A stretch of 24,057 nt of DNA from the NCBI RefSeq assembly GCF_000716545.1, contig NZ_JNWZ01000094.1:1-24057 (forward strand), in the 5' to 3' direction. This DNA comes from Kitasatospora phosalacinea. GTDB taxonomy: Bacteria; Actinomycetota; Actinomycetes; Streptomycetales; Streptomycetaceae. How positions within the stretch are numbered: position 1 is the first letter of the stretch; every line of letters starts with the position of its first letter. The notes beneath the pieces are model-generated. The model was not told the DNA's origin. It did no database searches and saw only the letters and a program-made list of their open reading frames with translations. Shown piece by piece: positions 1-7,013 of this stretch. Made by a program: the position numbers and the translations under genes.

Positions 1-35
1 GGTCTCGTGGGCTCGGAGATGTGTATAAGAGACAG
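1..35. other. Nextera/Tn5 sequencing adapter left in the assembly
   Basis: Bases 2-35 match the Illumina Nextera read-2 adapter, and 17-35 are the 19-bp Tn5 mosaic end (AGATGTGTATAAGAGACAG). It lies exactly at the first bases of the window, where an untrimmed library adapter would sit at a contig end. It should not be read as native transposon sequence: there is no transposase gene and no second end. The practical result is that the true genomic left neighbour is missing. Confidence 0.97.
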
Positions 36-77
36 GGGTGGGGGCGGCGCCGCTGAGGGGGCGGTGCCCGGATCAGG

Positions 78-89
78 GAGAGCGCTCTC
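78..89. promoter_or_regulatory. Palindromic operator 1 (LacI-family type)
   Basis: GAGAGCGCTCTC is a perfect 12-bp palindrome. The central AGCGCT is also the core of the CebR/CelR operators of actinomycete LacI-family regulators (TGGGAGCGCTCCCA), but the flanks differ, so a relative rather than CebR itself is likely. A second copy lies at 254-267. This copy sits about 14 bp beyond the -10 of a leftward promoter and would block transcription toward the contig end. Confidence 0.7.
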
Positions 90-103
90 TCACTACGCCA
101 GTG

Positions 104-133
104 ATGGTTGCCCCGTTGTTTCGTCCGTGTCAA
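104..133 (-). promoter_or_regulatory. Leftward promoter diverging from the sugar operon
   Basis: On the - strand a perfect -35 hexamer TTGACA (133 to 128) is followed after 18 bp by AACCAT (109 to 104), a weak but acceptable -10. It points to a divergent gene lost beyond the contig end. A LacI-family repressor gene is a common neighbour in such operons, but that is inference. Operator 1 lies just downstream of the expected start of transcription. Confidence 0.4.
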
Positions 134-208
134 GGGTGGCGACAACTGGTTCGTCGGCAGAACCCCGCCAAACCCCGCGCTTGACTGCGATGTTCTCCGT
201 CCCGCCCC

Positions 209-238
209 TTGACGGGGAGCGGCTGGAGCGGCCAAGCT
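209..238 (+). promoter_or_regulatory. Promoter of the sugar-uptake operon
   Basis: TTGACG (209-214) and CAAGCT (233-238) are separated by 18 bp. The -10 is weak. Its position about 15 bp before operator 2 mirrors the leftward promoter and operator 1, which supports the call more than the hexamers do. A direct repeat AACCCCGC at 161-168 and 171-178 lies between the two promoters and could bind another regulator. Confidence 0.35.
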
Positions 239-253
239 CCGGATGCCACCCCG

Positions 254-267
254 GGAGAGCGCTCTCC
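254..267. promoter_or_regulatory. Palindromic operator 2 (LacI-family type)
   Basis: GGAGAGCGCTCTCC is a perfect 14-bp palindrome sharing the 12-bp core of the site at 78-89. It lies 53 bp before the binding-protein start codon and just downstream of the predicted promoter, where bound repressor would stop initiation or early elongation. The inducer is probably the sugar imported by the operon or a breakdown product of it. Confidence 0.75.
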
Positions 268-320
268 GAACGAACCGGTCCCGGGGCCTCACCACGCCGT
301 CCCCCGCGAGGAGCCGACCC

Positions 321-1628
321 ATGCCCGTTTCCCTGCCCCGCACCGGCCCCAGAGGCCGCCTGCTCGCCACCTCGGCGCTGCTGGTGCTGGCCCTGACCGC
401 CGTGACCTCCTGTTCCAGCGGCGGCGGCTCGTCCGCGGACGAGGGCCCCGACGCCAAGATCACCCTCACGGTGAACCTGTTCTCCGACTTCGGCTACGCG
501 GACCTGTACAAGGACTACGAGAAGGCGCACCCGAACGTCACCGTCAAGGAGAACCGCGCCGACATGGGCGCGCACCACCAGAACCTGCACGCCCACCTGC
601 TGGCCGGCTCCGGCACCGCCGACATCGAGGCGATCGAGATCGGGCAGGTCGCGGGCTTCCAGCCGGACGCCGGGAAGTTCCTCAACTTCCTGGACAACGG
701 CGTCAGCAAGGACCAGTGGGTGCCGTCCAAGACCGCCCCCGCCTCCAGCGCGGACGGCAAGGTGCTGTTCGGCCTGGGCACCGACATGGGCGGCATGGCG
801 CTGTGCTACCGCACCGACCTGTTCAAGGCCGCCGGACTGCCCACCGACCGCGAGGCCGTCGCGGCGCTGATGAAGGACTGGCCGTCCTACCTGGCCGCCG
901 GCAAGCAGTTCCTGGCCGGCAGCCCGAACAAGGACACCCGCTGGTTCGACAGCGGCGGCAACCTGTTCAGCGCGATCCTGGCCCAGGCCCCGCAGGGCGT
1001 CTACGACGCCGAGGGCAAGGTCGTGGTCACCTCCAACCCGGCCGTCAAGCAGTCCTTCGACCTGGTGGCCGGCGCCATCGAGGACGGCCAGTCCGCGGGC
1101 GTCCAGGCCTTCACCCCCGCCTGGGACACCGGCTTCCAGAAGAGCCAGTTCGCCACCGTCGCCTGCCCGGCCTGGATGAGCTACGAGTTCAAGGCCAACC
1201 CGCCCACCGACGGCGGAAAGTGGGACATCGCCCGGATCCCCGGCGGCGGCGGCAACTGGGGCGGCTCGTACCTGACCGTGCCGAAGTCCGGCAAGCACAC
1301 CAAGGCCGCCGCCGAGCTGGCCAAGTGGCTCACCGCCCCCGAGCAGGAGGCCCGGCTCTTCAAGGAGAAGGGCTACTTCCCCTCCGACCAGGCGCTGTGG
1401 ACCCAGCCCGACATCGCCGAGCACACCGACCCGCTGTTCAACGACGCGCCGACCGGCAGGATCTTCTCCCAGTCGGCCCGCGACCTGGACCCGCAGCCGC
1501 TCGGCGCGCACGGCGCGGAGATCGGCACCGCCCTCGGCAACGCGCTGACCTCGATCGAGCAGGGCCAGGCCGACCCGGCGGGCGCCTGGAAGAAGGCCCT
1601 CGCGGACGTCGACAACATCGTCAACTGA
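321..1628 (+). CDS. ABC sugar transporter substrate-binding lipoprotein
   Basis: Extracytoplasmic solute-binding protein of the carbohydrate (SBP family 1, MalE-like) class, 435 residues, which is a normal length. The ATG at 321 is preferred over upstream in-frame codons because GAGGAG lies just before it and because it gives a proper lipoprotein signal: basic N-terminus (RTGPRGR), hydrophobic stretch at residues 14-28, then lipobox VTSC with the lipidated Cys at residue 31. A Gly/Ser-rich linker follows. The mature part begins ITLTVNLFSDFGYADLYKDY and carries typical SBP features, including aromatic residues suited to stacking on sugars. It delivers an oligosaccharide to the permeases encoded downstream. 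The exact sugar cannot be read from the sequence; the GH3 enzyme in the operon suggests a beta-linked gluco- or xylo-oligosaccharide. Confidence 0.9.
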   Translation: MPVSLPRTGPRGRLLATSALLVLALTAVTSCSSGGGSSADEGPDAKITLTVNLFSDFGYADLYKDYEKAHPNVTVKENRADMGAHHQNLHAHLLAGSGTADIEAIEIGQVAGFQPDAGKFLNFLDNGVSKDQWVPSKTAPASSADGKVLFGLGTDMGGMALCYRTDLFKAAGLPTDREAVAALMKDWPSYLAAGKQFLAGSPNKDTRWFDSGGNLFSAILAQAPQGVYDAEGKVVVTSNPAVKQSFDLVAGAIEDGQSAGVQAFTPAWDTGFQKSQFATVACPAWMSYEFKANPPTDGGKWDIARIPGGGGNWGGSYLTVPKSGKHTKAAAELAKWLTAPEQEARLFKEKGYFPSDQALWTQPDIAEHTDPLFNDAPTGRIFSQSARDLDPQPLGAHGAEIGTALGNALTSIEQGQADPAGAWKKALADVDNIVN

Positions 1629-1644
1629 CGCCCCGCTCCGCGGA

Positions 1645-1673
1645 TCCCGTCCGGCCGGTCGCGCCGGACGGGA
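1645..1673 (+). terminator. Intercistronic hairpin 1
   Basis: A perfect 11-bp stem (TCCCGTCCGGC, 1645-1655, with GCCGGACGGGA, 1663-1673) closes a 7-nt loop, 16 bp after the binding-protein stop. There is no U-tract. It may act as a leaky terminator or as a 3' block to exonucleases, raising binding-protein mRNA over permease mRNA. Confidence 0.65.
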
Positions 1674-1683
1674 CCCGTAGACC

Positions 1684-1723
1684 CGCGGTGCCGGTGCGGA
1701 CCTGACGCCGCACCGGCACCGCG
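1684..1723 (+). terminator. Intercistronic hairpin 2 (16-bp perfect stem)
   Basis: CGCGGTGCCGGTGCGG (1684-1699) pairs perfectly with CCGCACCGGCACCGCG (1708-1723) around an 8-nt loop. It follows hairpin 1 by 10 bp, giving a tandem pair between the binding-protein and permease genes. A pyrimidine-rich stretch (1724-1765) follows, then the AGGGAG ribosome binding site of the next gene. Role as for hairpin 1: partial termination or mRNA processing. Confidence 0.7.
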
Positions 1724-1778
1724 CCACCCTCCCCCGCCCCGTCCCCCCTCCTCCTGTTCCTGCCCCAGGGAGCTCCCC

Positions 1779-2741
1779 TTGGCCGCATCGACCGCCGCCG
1801 CCCCCGGCGCCCGCGCCCCCGCCCGCACCGCCGGCCACCGCTGGCACCGGCTCGACCGCACCGTCTCGCCCTACCTGTACCTCTCGCCGTTCTTCGTGGT
1901 CTTCGGCGTCTTCGGGCTGTTCCCGATGCTGTACACCGGCTACGTCTCGTTCACCGCCTGGCGGGCCGACCGCCCCGGCAGCGAGGGCCGGTGGGTCGGC
2001 TTCGAGAACTACCGCAAGCTGCTGGACGACCCGTTCTTCTGGAACGCCGTCAAGAACACCCTGGGCATCGGGGTGCTGGCCACCGTCCCGCAGCTGCTGC
2101 TCGCACTCGGCCTGGCCCACCTGCTCAACTACCGGATGCGCGGACGCACCCTGATGCGCCTGGGCGTGCTGCTGCCCAACGTCACCTCGGTGGCCGCCGT
2201 CACGCTGATCTTCGTCCAGCTGTTCGGCCGCGACTTCGGCATGGTCAACTGGTTCCTGTCGCTGTTCGGCGTCGAGCACGTCGACTGGCAGGCCGGCACC
2301 CTCTCCTCCTGGTCGGCCATCGCCGCGATCGTCACCTGGCGCTGGACGGGCTACAACGCGCTGCTCTACCTGGCCGCGATGCAGTCCGTGCCGTTCGAGT
2401 TGTACGAGGCCGCCGCGCTGGACGGGGCGAGCCGCTGGCGGCAGTTCCGCTCCGTCACCATCCCGATGCTGCGGCCGACCATCCTGTTCACCGTCATCGT
2501 CTCCACCATCGGCGCGCTCCAGCTGTTCGGCGAGCCGATGCTCTTCAGCCAGCAGCAGGACCCGACCACCGGCGGCTCCCAGCACCAGTTCCAGACCCTG
2601 GCCCTGTACTCGTACAACCAGTTCTGGGGCCGCTTCAAGTACGGCTACGGCGCGGCGATCTCCTGGGCGATGTTCCTGCTGATCGTGCTGGTCGCCGTCG
2701 TCAACTTCCTGGCCGCGCGCCGGATGCGAGGTGCCGAATGA
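1779..2741 (+). CDS. ABC sugar transporter permease (MalF type)
   Basis: First integral membrane subunit of the importer, 320 residues. The start is TTG at 1779, with AGGGAG at 1767-1772 and 6 bp spacing. About six membrane helices are visible, beginning LYLSPFFVVFGVFGLFPMLYTGYVSF. The EAA loop that docks the ATPase is clear around residues 210-230 (YEAAALDGASRWRQF, then IPMLRP). The periplasmic segment between helices 1 and 2 is short, as in most Gram-positive CUT1 permeases. The stop overlaps the ATG of the next gene (ATGA), indicating translational coupling. No ATP-binding subunit is encoded in the operon; in streptomycetes MsiK usually serves many CUT1 importers. Confidence 0.93.
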   Translation: MAASTAAAPGARAPARTAGHRWHRLDRTVSPYLYLSPFFVVFGVFGLFPMLYTGYVSFTAWRADRPGSEGRWVGFENYRKLLDDPFFWNAVKNTLGIGVLATVPQLLLALGLAHLLNYRMRGRTLMRLGVLLPNVTSVAAVTLIFVQLFGRDFGMVNWFLSLFGVEHVDWQAGTLSSWSAIAAIVTWRWTGYNALLYLAAMQSVPFELYEAAALDGASRWRQFRSVTIPMLRPTILFTVIVSTIGALQLFGEPMLFSQQQDPTTGGSQHQFQTLALYSYNQFWGRFKYGYGAAISWAMFLLIVLVAVVNFLAARRMRGAE

Positions 2742-3604
2742 CCACCCCCGCCCTGCTCCGGCGGCGCCGGCCGAGGACCGACCGGCAGCTGACCGCCGGA
2801 CGCGGCGTGTACGTCGTCCTCGGCGCTGCCGTGCTGCTCTCGCTCTTCCCGCTGTACTGGACGCTGGTCGCGGCCTCCCGCACCAACACCGAGATCCACC
2901 GGATGCCCCCGGTGCTGCTGCCCGGCGGCCGGCTCTGGCACAACGTCACCCAGGTGTTCGTCCAGACCGACCTGCGCCTGGCCATGGTCAACTCGCTGAT
3001 CGTGGCCGCCACCGTCACCGCCAGCGTGGTCCTGACCAGCACCCTGGGCGGCTTCGCCTTCGCCAAGCTCCGCTTCCGGGGGCGCAACACGCTGCTCGCC
3101 TCGGTGGTGGCCACCATGATGGTCCCCACCCAGCTGGGCATCATCCCGCTCTACGTCATGATGGCCGACTGGTTCCACTGGGCCGACCACCTCCAGGCGC
3201 TGATCGTCCCGGCCGCCGCCAACGCCTTCGGCCTGTTCTTCATGCGCCAGTACCTGATCGGCGCCGTCCCCGACGAACTCCTGGACGCCGGCCGGATGGA
3301 CGGCTGCACCACCCGCGGCCTGGTCTGGCACGTCGTGCTGCCCGCCGCCCGCCCCGCGATGGGCGTCCTGGGCATGCTCACCTTCATGGCCGCCTGGAAC
3401 GACTTCTACTGGCCCAAGGTCGTCATGACCCAGCAGAACCCCACCGTCCAGCTCACCCTCTCCGAGCTGGCCGGCGGCTACATCAAGGACTACTCGCTCG
3501 TCCTCACCGGCGCCCTGGTCGCCAGCGCGCCCGTCCTCGTCGCATTCCTCCTGATGGGCCGCCAGATCGTCGACGGCATCATGCAAGGAGCCACGAAGGG
3601 ATGA
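2738..3604 (+). CDS. ABC sugar transporter permease (MalG type)
   Basis: Second membrane subunit, 288 residues, the usual MalG length. Translation starts at the ATG at 2738 inside the ATGA overlap with the previous stop. A basic N-terminus precedes helix 1 (YVVLGAAVLLSLFPLYWTLV). The EAA-type motif is at about residues 179-205 (DELLDAGRMDGCTTRGLVW followed by VLPAARP), for docking the ATPase. The C-terminus ends with a helix containing LMGRQIVDGIMQGATKG, characteristic of MalG-like permeases. It forms the channel with the preceding permease. Its stop again overlaps the next start (ATGA at 3601), so permease and glycosidase synthesis are probably coupled. Confidence 0.93.
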   Translation: MTTPALLRRRRPRTDRQLTAGRGVYVVLGAAVLLSLFPLYWTLVAASRTNTEIHRMPPVLLPGGRLWHNVTQVFVQTDLRLAMVNSLIVAATVTASVVLTSTLGGFAFAKLRFRGRNTLLASVVATMMVPTQLGIIPLYVMMADWFHWADHLQALIVPAAANAFGLFFMRQYLIGAVPDELLDAGRMDGCTTRGLVWHVVLPAARPAMGVLGMLTFMAAWNDFYWPKVVMTQQNPTVQLTLSELAGGYIKDYSLVLTGALVASAPVLVAFLLMGRQIVDGIMQGATKG

Positions 3605-6099
3605 CCCAGCTCTCCATGTCACCTCAACTCACTTCCAGCGCACCGGAATCGGCGCAGTCGGCGCAGCAGGCGCCCCGGGCGGACCACCGGGTGCTCGACC
3701 TGGAGCAGAAGGCCCGGCTGGTCTCCGGCGGGGACACCTTCCGCAGCAGCGGCGAGCCGGCGATCGGGATGCACCCGCTCGTCTGCTCGGACGGGCCGGT
3801 GGGGGTGCGCGGGGAGCGCTGGGACGAGACGGACACGGCGTTGCTGCTGCCGTGCGCGACCGCGCTGGCGGCGTCCTGGGACGAGGAACTGGTCGCCCGG
3901 ATGGGCGGGTTGCTGGCGGCGGAGGCGCGGCGCAAGGGCGTGCACGTGGTGCTGGCGCCGACGTTGAACCTGCACCGGTCGCCGCTGGGCGGGCGCAACT
4001 TCGAGTGCTTCTCGGAGGACCCGCTGCTGACCGCCCGGATCGGGGCGGCGTACATCGCGGGCGTGCAGTCCCGGGGGGTGGCGGCGACGGCCAAGCACTA
4101 CGTGGCGAACGACTCGGAGACCGAGCGGCTGACCGTGGACGCCCGGGTGGACGAGCGGACGCTGCGCGAGGTGTACCTGGCGCCGTTCGAGGCGGCGGTG
4201 CGGGCCGGGGTGTGGGCGGTGATGTCGGCGTACAACCGGGTCAACGGGACGTCGATGGTCGAACACCCGCTGCTGGCCGAGCCGTTGAAGGGCGAGTGGG
4301 GCTTCGACGGCCTGGTGGTCTCCGACTGGGGGGCGGTGCACGAGGCGGACGGGCCGGGTGCGGGGGCCTGCGACCTGGCGATGCCGGGGCCGAACCCGGC
4401 GTGGGGGCCGGCGCTGGCGGCGGCGGTGCGGGCGGGCCGGGTCCCGGAGCGGGCGCTGGACGACAAGGTGGAGCGGCTGCTGCGGCTCGCCGAGCGGGTC
4501 GGCGCGTTCGACCCGCCGGCGCCGGGCGGGCCGGCGCCGGTGCCCACCGACCCGGTGACCCGGGGGGCGCTGCGGGCCGCGGCCGTCGCGGGCACCGTGC
4601 TGCTGCACAACCCCGAACGGCTGCTGCCGCTGGAGGAGTCGGCGCTGCGCCGGGTCGCGGTGATCGGCCCGAACGCGGCCACCGCCCGGGTGCAGGGCGG
4701 CGGCAGCGCCTCGGTGTTCCCGGCCGCGCCGCTCTCGCCGCTGGCCGGCCTGCGCGCCGCGCTGGACCCGTCCGTGGAGGTCACGCACGCGCCGGGGGTG
4801 CGCACCAACCTGCGCCCGACGCCGCTGGCGGCGGCCGACTGCCTGCTGCCGGACGGTTCGGCCCGGGGCGTGCTGGTGCGCTACCTGGCCGCCGACGGCT
4901 CCCTGGTGCACGCCGAGGCCCGGTCGACCGGGCGGGTGCTGGAGCCGTCCGCGGAGGTCGACCTGGCGCCGGTGCGCACCATCGAGGTGGCGACCCGGTT
5001 CACCGCGCCGAGCGCGGGCCGCTGGCGGCTGGGCGTGGTGGGCCTGGGCGCGCTGCGGCTGGAGGCGGACGGGAAGGCGCTGCTGGAGGAGTACGTCGAG
5101 CCGCTCTCGGACGACCCGACGTACCTGCACGTGTCGCCCTCGTTCCGGCAGGCGGAGCTGGAGCTGGCGGCCGGCCAGGAGGTGGCGCTGCTGGCCCGGC
5201 GGACGGTGGAGTCCGCGCACGGGCGGGTGCTGGTGCTGGCCGCCGACCCGCCGGAGGCGGAGCTGGAGCGGGAGTTCGCGCACGCGGTGGAGCTGGCCGC
5301 GGCGGCGGACGTCGCGGTGGTGGTGGTCGGCACCACGGACGAGCACGAGAGCGAGGGCTTCGACCGGGCCGGCCTGCGGCTGCCGGGCCGCCAGGACGAG
5401 CTGGTGGCGGCGGTCGCGGCGGCCAACCCGCGCACGGTGGTGGTGGTGAACACCGGCAGTCCGGTGCTGCTGCCCTGGCGCGGTCGGGTCGGCGCGGTGC
5501 TGACCTGCTGGTTCCCCGGGCAGGAGGGCGGCGCCGCGCTGGCCGAGGTGCTGCTGGGCCGGGCCGAGCCGGGCGGACGGCTGCCCACCACCTGGCCGGA
5601 CGCCGAGGCCGACTGCCCGGTGTACTCGACCGCCCCGGCCGACGGGCGGCTCGACTACGCGGAGGGCCCGCACCTGGGCCACCGCGGCTGGCTGCGCGCG
5701 GGCCGCACCCCCGCGTACTGGTTCGGGCACGGCCTGGGGTGGGGCGAGTGGCGCTACCTGGCGCTGGGCGCCCCGTCCGCCCCGGCGGCGGACGGCTCGC
5801 GCACGGTGCGGGTGGCGCTGCGCAACGACGGGCCGCGCCGCTCCCGGGAGACGGTGCAGCTGTACCTGTCGCGGCCGGGTTCGGAGCTGGACCGCCCGGT
5901 GCGCTGGCTGGCGGGCTTCGGCACGGCCGAGGCGGGTCCCGGCGAGCGGGTCGAGGTCGAACTGCGGCTGCCGGCCCGGGCGTTGCAGCACTGGTCGGTG
6001 GCGGAGCGGGCCTGGCGGACCGAGCCGGGGACGTTCGTCCTGCAGGCCGGCCCGAACTGCGGCGAACTCCCGCTGGCGGCGGCCCTCCCGGTGGGCTGA
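3601..6099 (+). CDS. GH3 family beta-glycosidase with PA14 domain
   Basis: Retaining exo-beta-glycosidase of family GH3, 832 residues. AAGGAG (3585-3590) precedes the ATG at 3601. Order of parts: (beta/alpha)8 domain to about residue 320, with KHYVAND and the nucleophile Asp242 in LVVSDWGA; first half of the alpha/beta sandwich from about 325; a PA14-like insert at about 415-545 (ending AGRWRLGVVGLGALRLEADG); second half of the sandwich with ESEGFDRAGLRLPG, where Glu583 is the likely acid/base; C-terminal fibronectin-III-like domain from about 730. The architecture matches PA14-containing beta-glucosidases of the Kluyveromyces BglI type. No signal peptide is present, so imported oligosaccharides are cut in the cytoplasm. 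Substrate could be beta-glucosides or xylosides. Its wobble bases are richer in G (GCG, GGG, CGG) than the C-ending codons of the transporter genes. Confidence 0.92.
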   Translation: MTQLSMSPQLTSSAPESAQSAQQAPRADHRVLDLEQKARLVSGGDTFRSSGEPAIGMHPLVCSDGPVGVRGERWDETDTALLLPCATALAASWDEELVARMGGLLAAEARRKGVHVVLAPTLNLHRSPLGGRNFECFSEDPLLTARIGAAYIAGVQSRGVAATAKHYVANDSETERLTVDARVDERTLREVYLAPFEAAVRAGVWAVMSAYNRVNGTSMVEHPLLAEPLKGEWGFDGLVVSDWGAVHEADGPGAGACDLAMPGPNPAWGPALAAAVRAGRVPERALDDKVERLLRLAERVGAFDPPAPGGPAPVPTDPVTRGALRAAAVAGTVLLHNPERLLPLEESALRRVAVIGPNAATARVQGGGSASVFPAAPLSPLAGLRAALDPSVEVTHAPGVRTNLRPTPLAAADCLLPDGSARGVLVRYLAADGSLVHAEARSTGRVLEPSAEVDLAPVRTIEVATRFTAPSAGRWRLGVVGLGALRLEADGKALLEEYVEPLSDDPTYLHVSPSFRQAELELAAGQEVALLARRTVESAHGRVLVLAADPPEAELEREFAHAVELAAAADVAVVVVGTTDEHESEGFDRAGLRLPGRQDELVAAVAAANPRTVVVVNTGSPVLLPWRGRVGAVLTCWFPGQEGGAALAEVLLGRAEPGGRLPTTWPDAEADCPVYSTAPADGRLDYAEGPHLGHRGWLRAGRTPAYWFGHGLGWGEWRYLALGAPSAPAADGSRTVRVALRNDGPRRSRETVQLYLSRPGSELDRPVRWLAGFGTAEAGPGERVEVELRLPARALQHWSVAERAWRTEPGTFVLQAGPNCGELPLAAALPVG

Positions 6100-6116
6100 G
6101 ACCCTCCGCGCGCGCC

Positions 6117-6150
6117 CCGCCCCGGCCCCCGTTCCCGGGGGCCGGGGCGG
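6117..6150. terminator. Bidirectional terminator hairpin
   Basis: A perfect 15-bp stem, CCGCCCCGGCCCCCG (6117-6131) with CGGGGGCCGGGGCGG (6136-6150), closes a TTCC loop. It lies between the stops of two convergent genes (6099 on +, 6161 on -) and can serve both. It lacks a U-tract, as is common in actinomycetes. Confidence 0.85.
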
Positions 6151-6160
6151 TACCCGCTCC

Positions 6161-6664
6161 CTACTCCTCCACGACCTCGGCGGAGACCAGCAGCACGTCC
6201 TCCTTGGGGACGTCCGCGTGGCCGCCCTTGGACGTGGTGGGCACCGACTTGATCCCGTCCACCACGTCCCGGCCCTCGACGACCTCGCCGAACACGGCGT
6301 AGCCCCAGCCCGGGCCGCTCTTGGCGGTGTGGTCGAGGAAGGCGTTGTCGGCGACGTTGACGAAGAACTGCGCGGTGGCCGAGTGCGGGTCCGCGGTGCG
6401 GGCCATCGCCACGGTGTAGCGGGTGTTCTTCAGCCCGTTGTCGGCCTCGTTCTGGATCGGTGCCCGGGTCTCCTTGCGGCGCAGGCCCGGCTCCATGCCG
6501 CCGCCCTGCACCATGAAGCCGTCGATGACCCGGTGGAAGACGGTGCCGTCGTAGAAGCCGTCCCGCACGTACTGCAGGAAGTTGGCGACCGTGGCCGGGG
6601 CCTTCTCGGCGTCCAGCCGGATCACGATGTCGCCGTGATTGGTGCTCAGCTTGACCTTGGACAA
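6161..6664 (-). CDS. ppiB: Peptidyl-prolyl cis-trans isomerase, cyclophilin type
   Basis: Cytoplasmic cyclophilin of 167 residues that catalyses isomerisation of X-Pro bonds during folding. The start is TTG at 6664-6662, with GAGG 5 bp upstream; this gives the normal N-terminus [17 protein letters not shown]. Family residues are clear: the catalytic arginine in [13 protein letters not shown], the QFF core ([16 protein letters not shown]), and [16 protein letters not shown] near the end. There is no signal peptide or membrane anchor, so it is the cytosolic PpiB form. It stands alone, with its own predicted promoter and a shared terminator, and is unrelated to the neighbouring sugar operon. Longer upstream reading is open but has no family similarity. 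Confidence 0.95.
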   Translation of the reverse strand: MSKVKLSTNHGDIVIRLDAEKAPATVANFLQYVRDGFYDGTVFHRVIDGFMVQGGGMEPGLRRKETRAPIQNEADNGLKNTRYTVAMARTADPHSATAQFFVNVADNAFLDHTAKSGPGWGYAVFGEVVEGRDVVDGIKSVPTTSKGGHADVPKEDVLLVSAEVVEE

Positions 6665-7013
6665 GGCAACCTCACTGTCTGTCTGCCGCGCCTGATGCGC
6701 CGGTACGAAGATCGTCGCCGCCCATTGTCGCAGCCCCGCCCCGCATCCGTCCCCCGGCACGCTAGCGTGGGCCGCGCGCGAGGTCCACGCCCCCTTTCGG
6801 AGCAGAGGAAGACGCACCGGACGCACCTCCCGGACGACCCCACCGGCCTCCCCCTCCGCGCGCGGGACCTGCCGCCCGCCGCGCCCGCCTCGAACGCGCC
6901 CGGCCCTCGAACGCCCGGCCTCTCCCCCTGGACCAGCCGCGTCCGGGCCGCGGGCCGCCCGCCCTCCGGGAAATTCGCTGTCCGGCGCCGAAGTGCCGTG
7001 GTAGACAACCGAG
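6665..7013. other. Intergenic region between divergent genes
   Basis: This 349-bp stretch separates ppiB from the next + strand gene. It holds the predicted ppiB promoter and a perfect 12-bp palindrome CACGCTAGCGTG (6758-6769). The rest is C-rich on the + strand, with several open frames that have no start with a ribosome binding site and no recognisable protein. I see no RNA gene here. Confidence 0.6.
6759..6787 (-). promoter_or_regulatory. Predicted ppiB promoter
   Basis: On the - strand TGGACC (6787-6782) and TAGCGT (6764-6759) are 17 bp apart. TAGCGT is a common streptomycete -10. The -10 is embedded in the palindrome CACGCTAGCGTG, so the dyad may be fortuitous or an operator. Transcription would start about 90 bp before the ppiB TTG. 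Confidence 0.45.

Noticed and set aside
17..35. Native Tn5-like transposon end
   Set aside because: Identical to the library-preparation mosaic end with the adapter tail attached, at the extreme contig end, and without transposase or target duplication.
7..396. Open frame on + strand starting inside the first 35 bases
   Set aside because: Its start codon lies in the sequencing adapter and it overlaps the operator region and the lipoprotein signal in another frame; no family similarity.
93..2585. Very long open frame on the - strand opposite the transporter genes
   Set aside because: It is an antisense shadow of strongly supported ABC transporter genes caused by high GC. Low-complexity Gly/Val/Arg protein with no domain.
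3619..5991. Long - strand open frame opposite the GH3 gene
   Set aside because: Antisense shadow rich in Arg, Pro, Gln and His. The + strand carries an intact GH3 protein with catalytic motifs.
3601..6099. Gene symbol bglX for the GH3 enzyme
   Set aside because: BglX is periplasmic and lacks the PA14 insert; this protein has no signal peptide, so only the family is named.
6758..6769. CACGCTAGCGTG palindrome as a regulator operator
   Set aside because: It coincides with a TAGCGT -10 box for ppiB, which gives a simpler explanation; kept only as part of the promoter.
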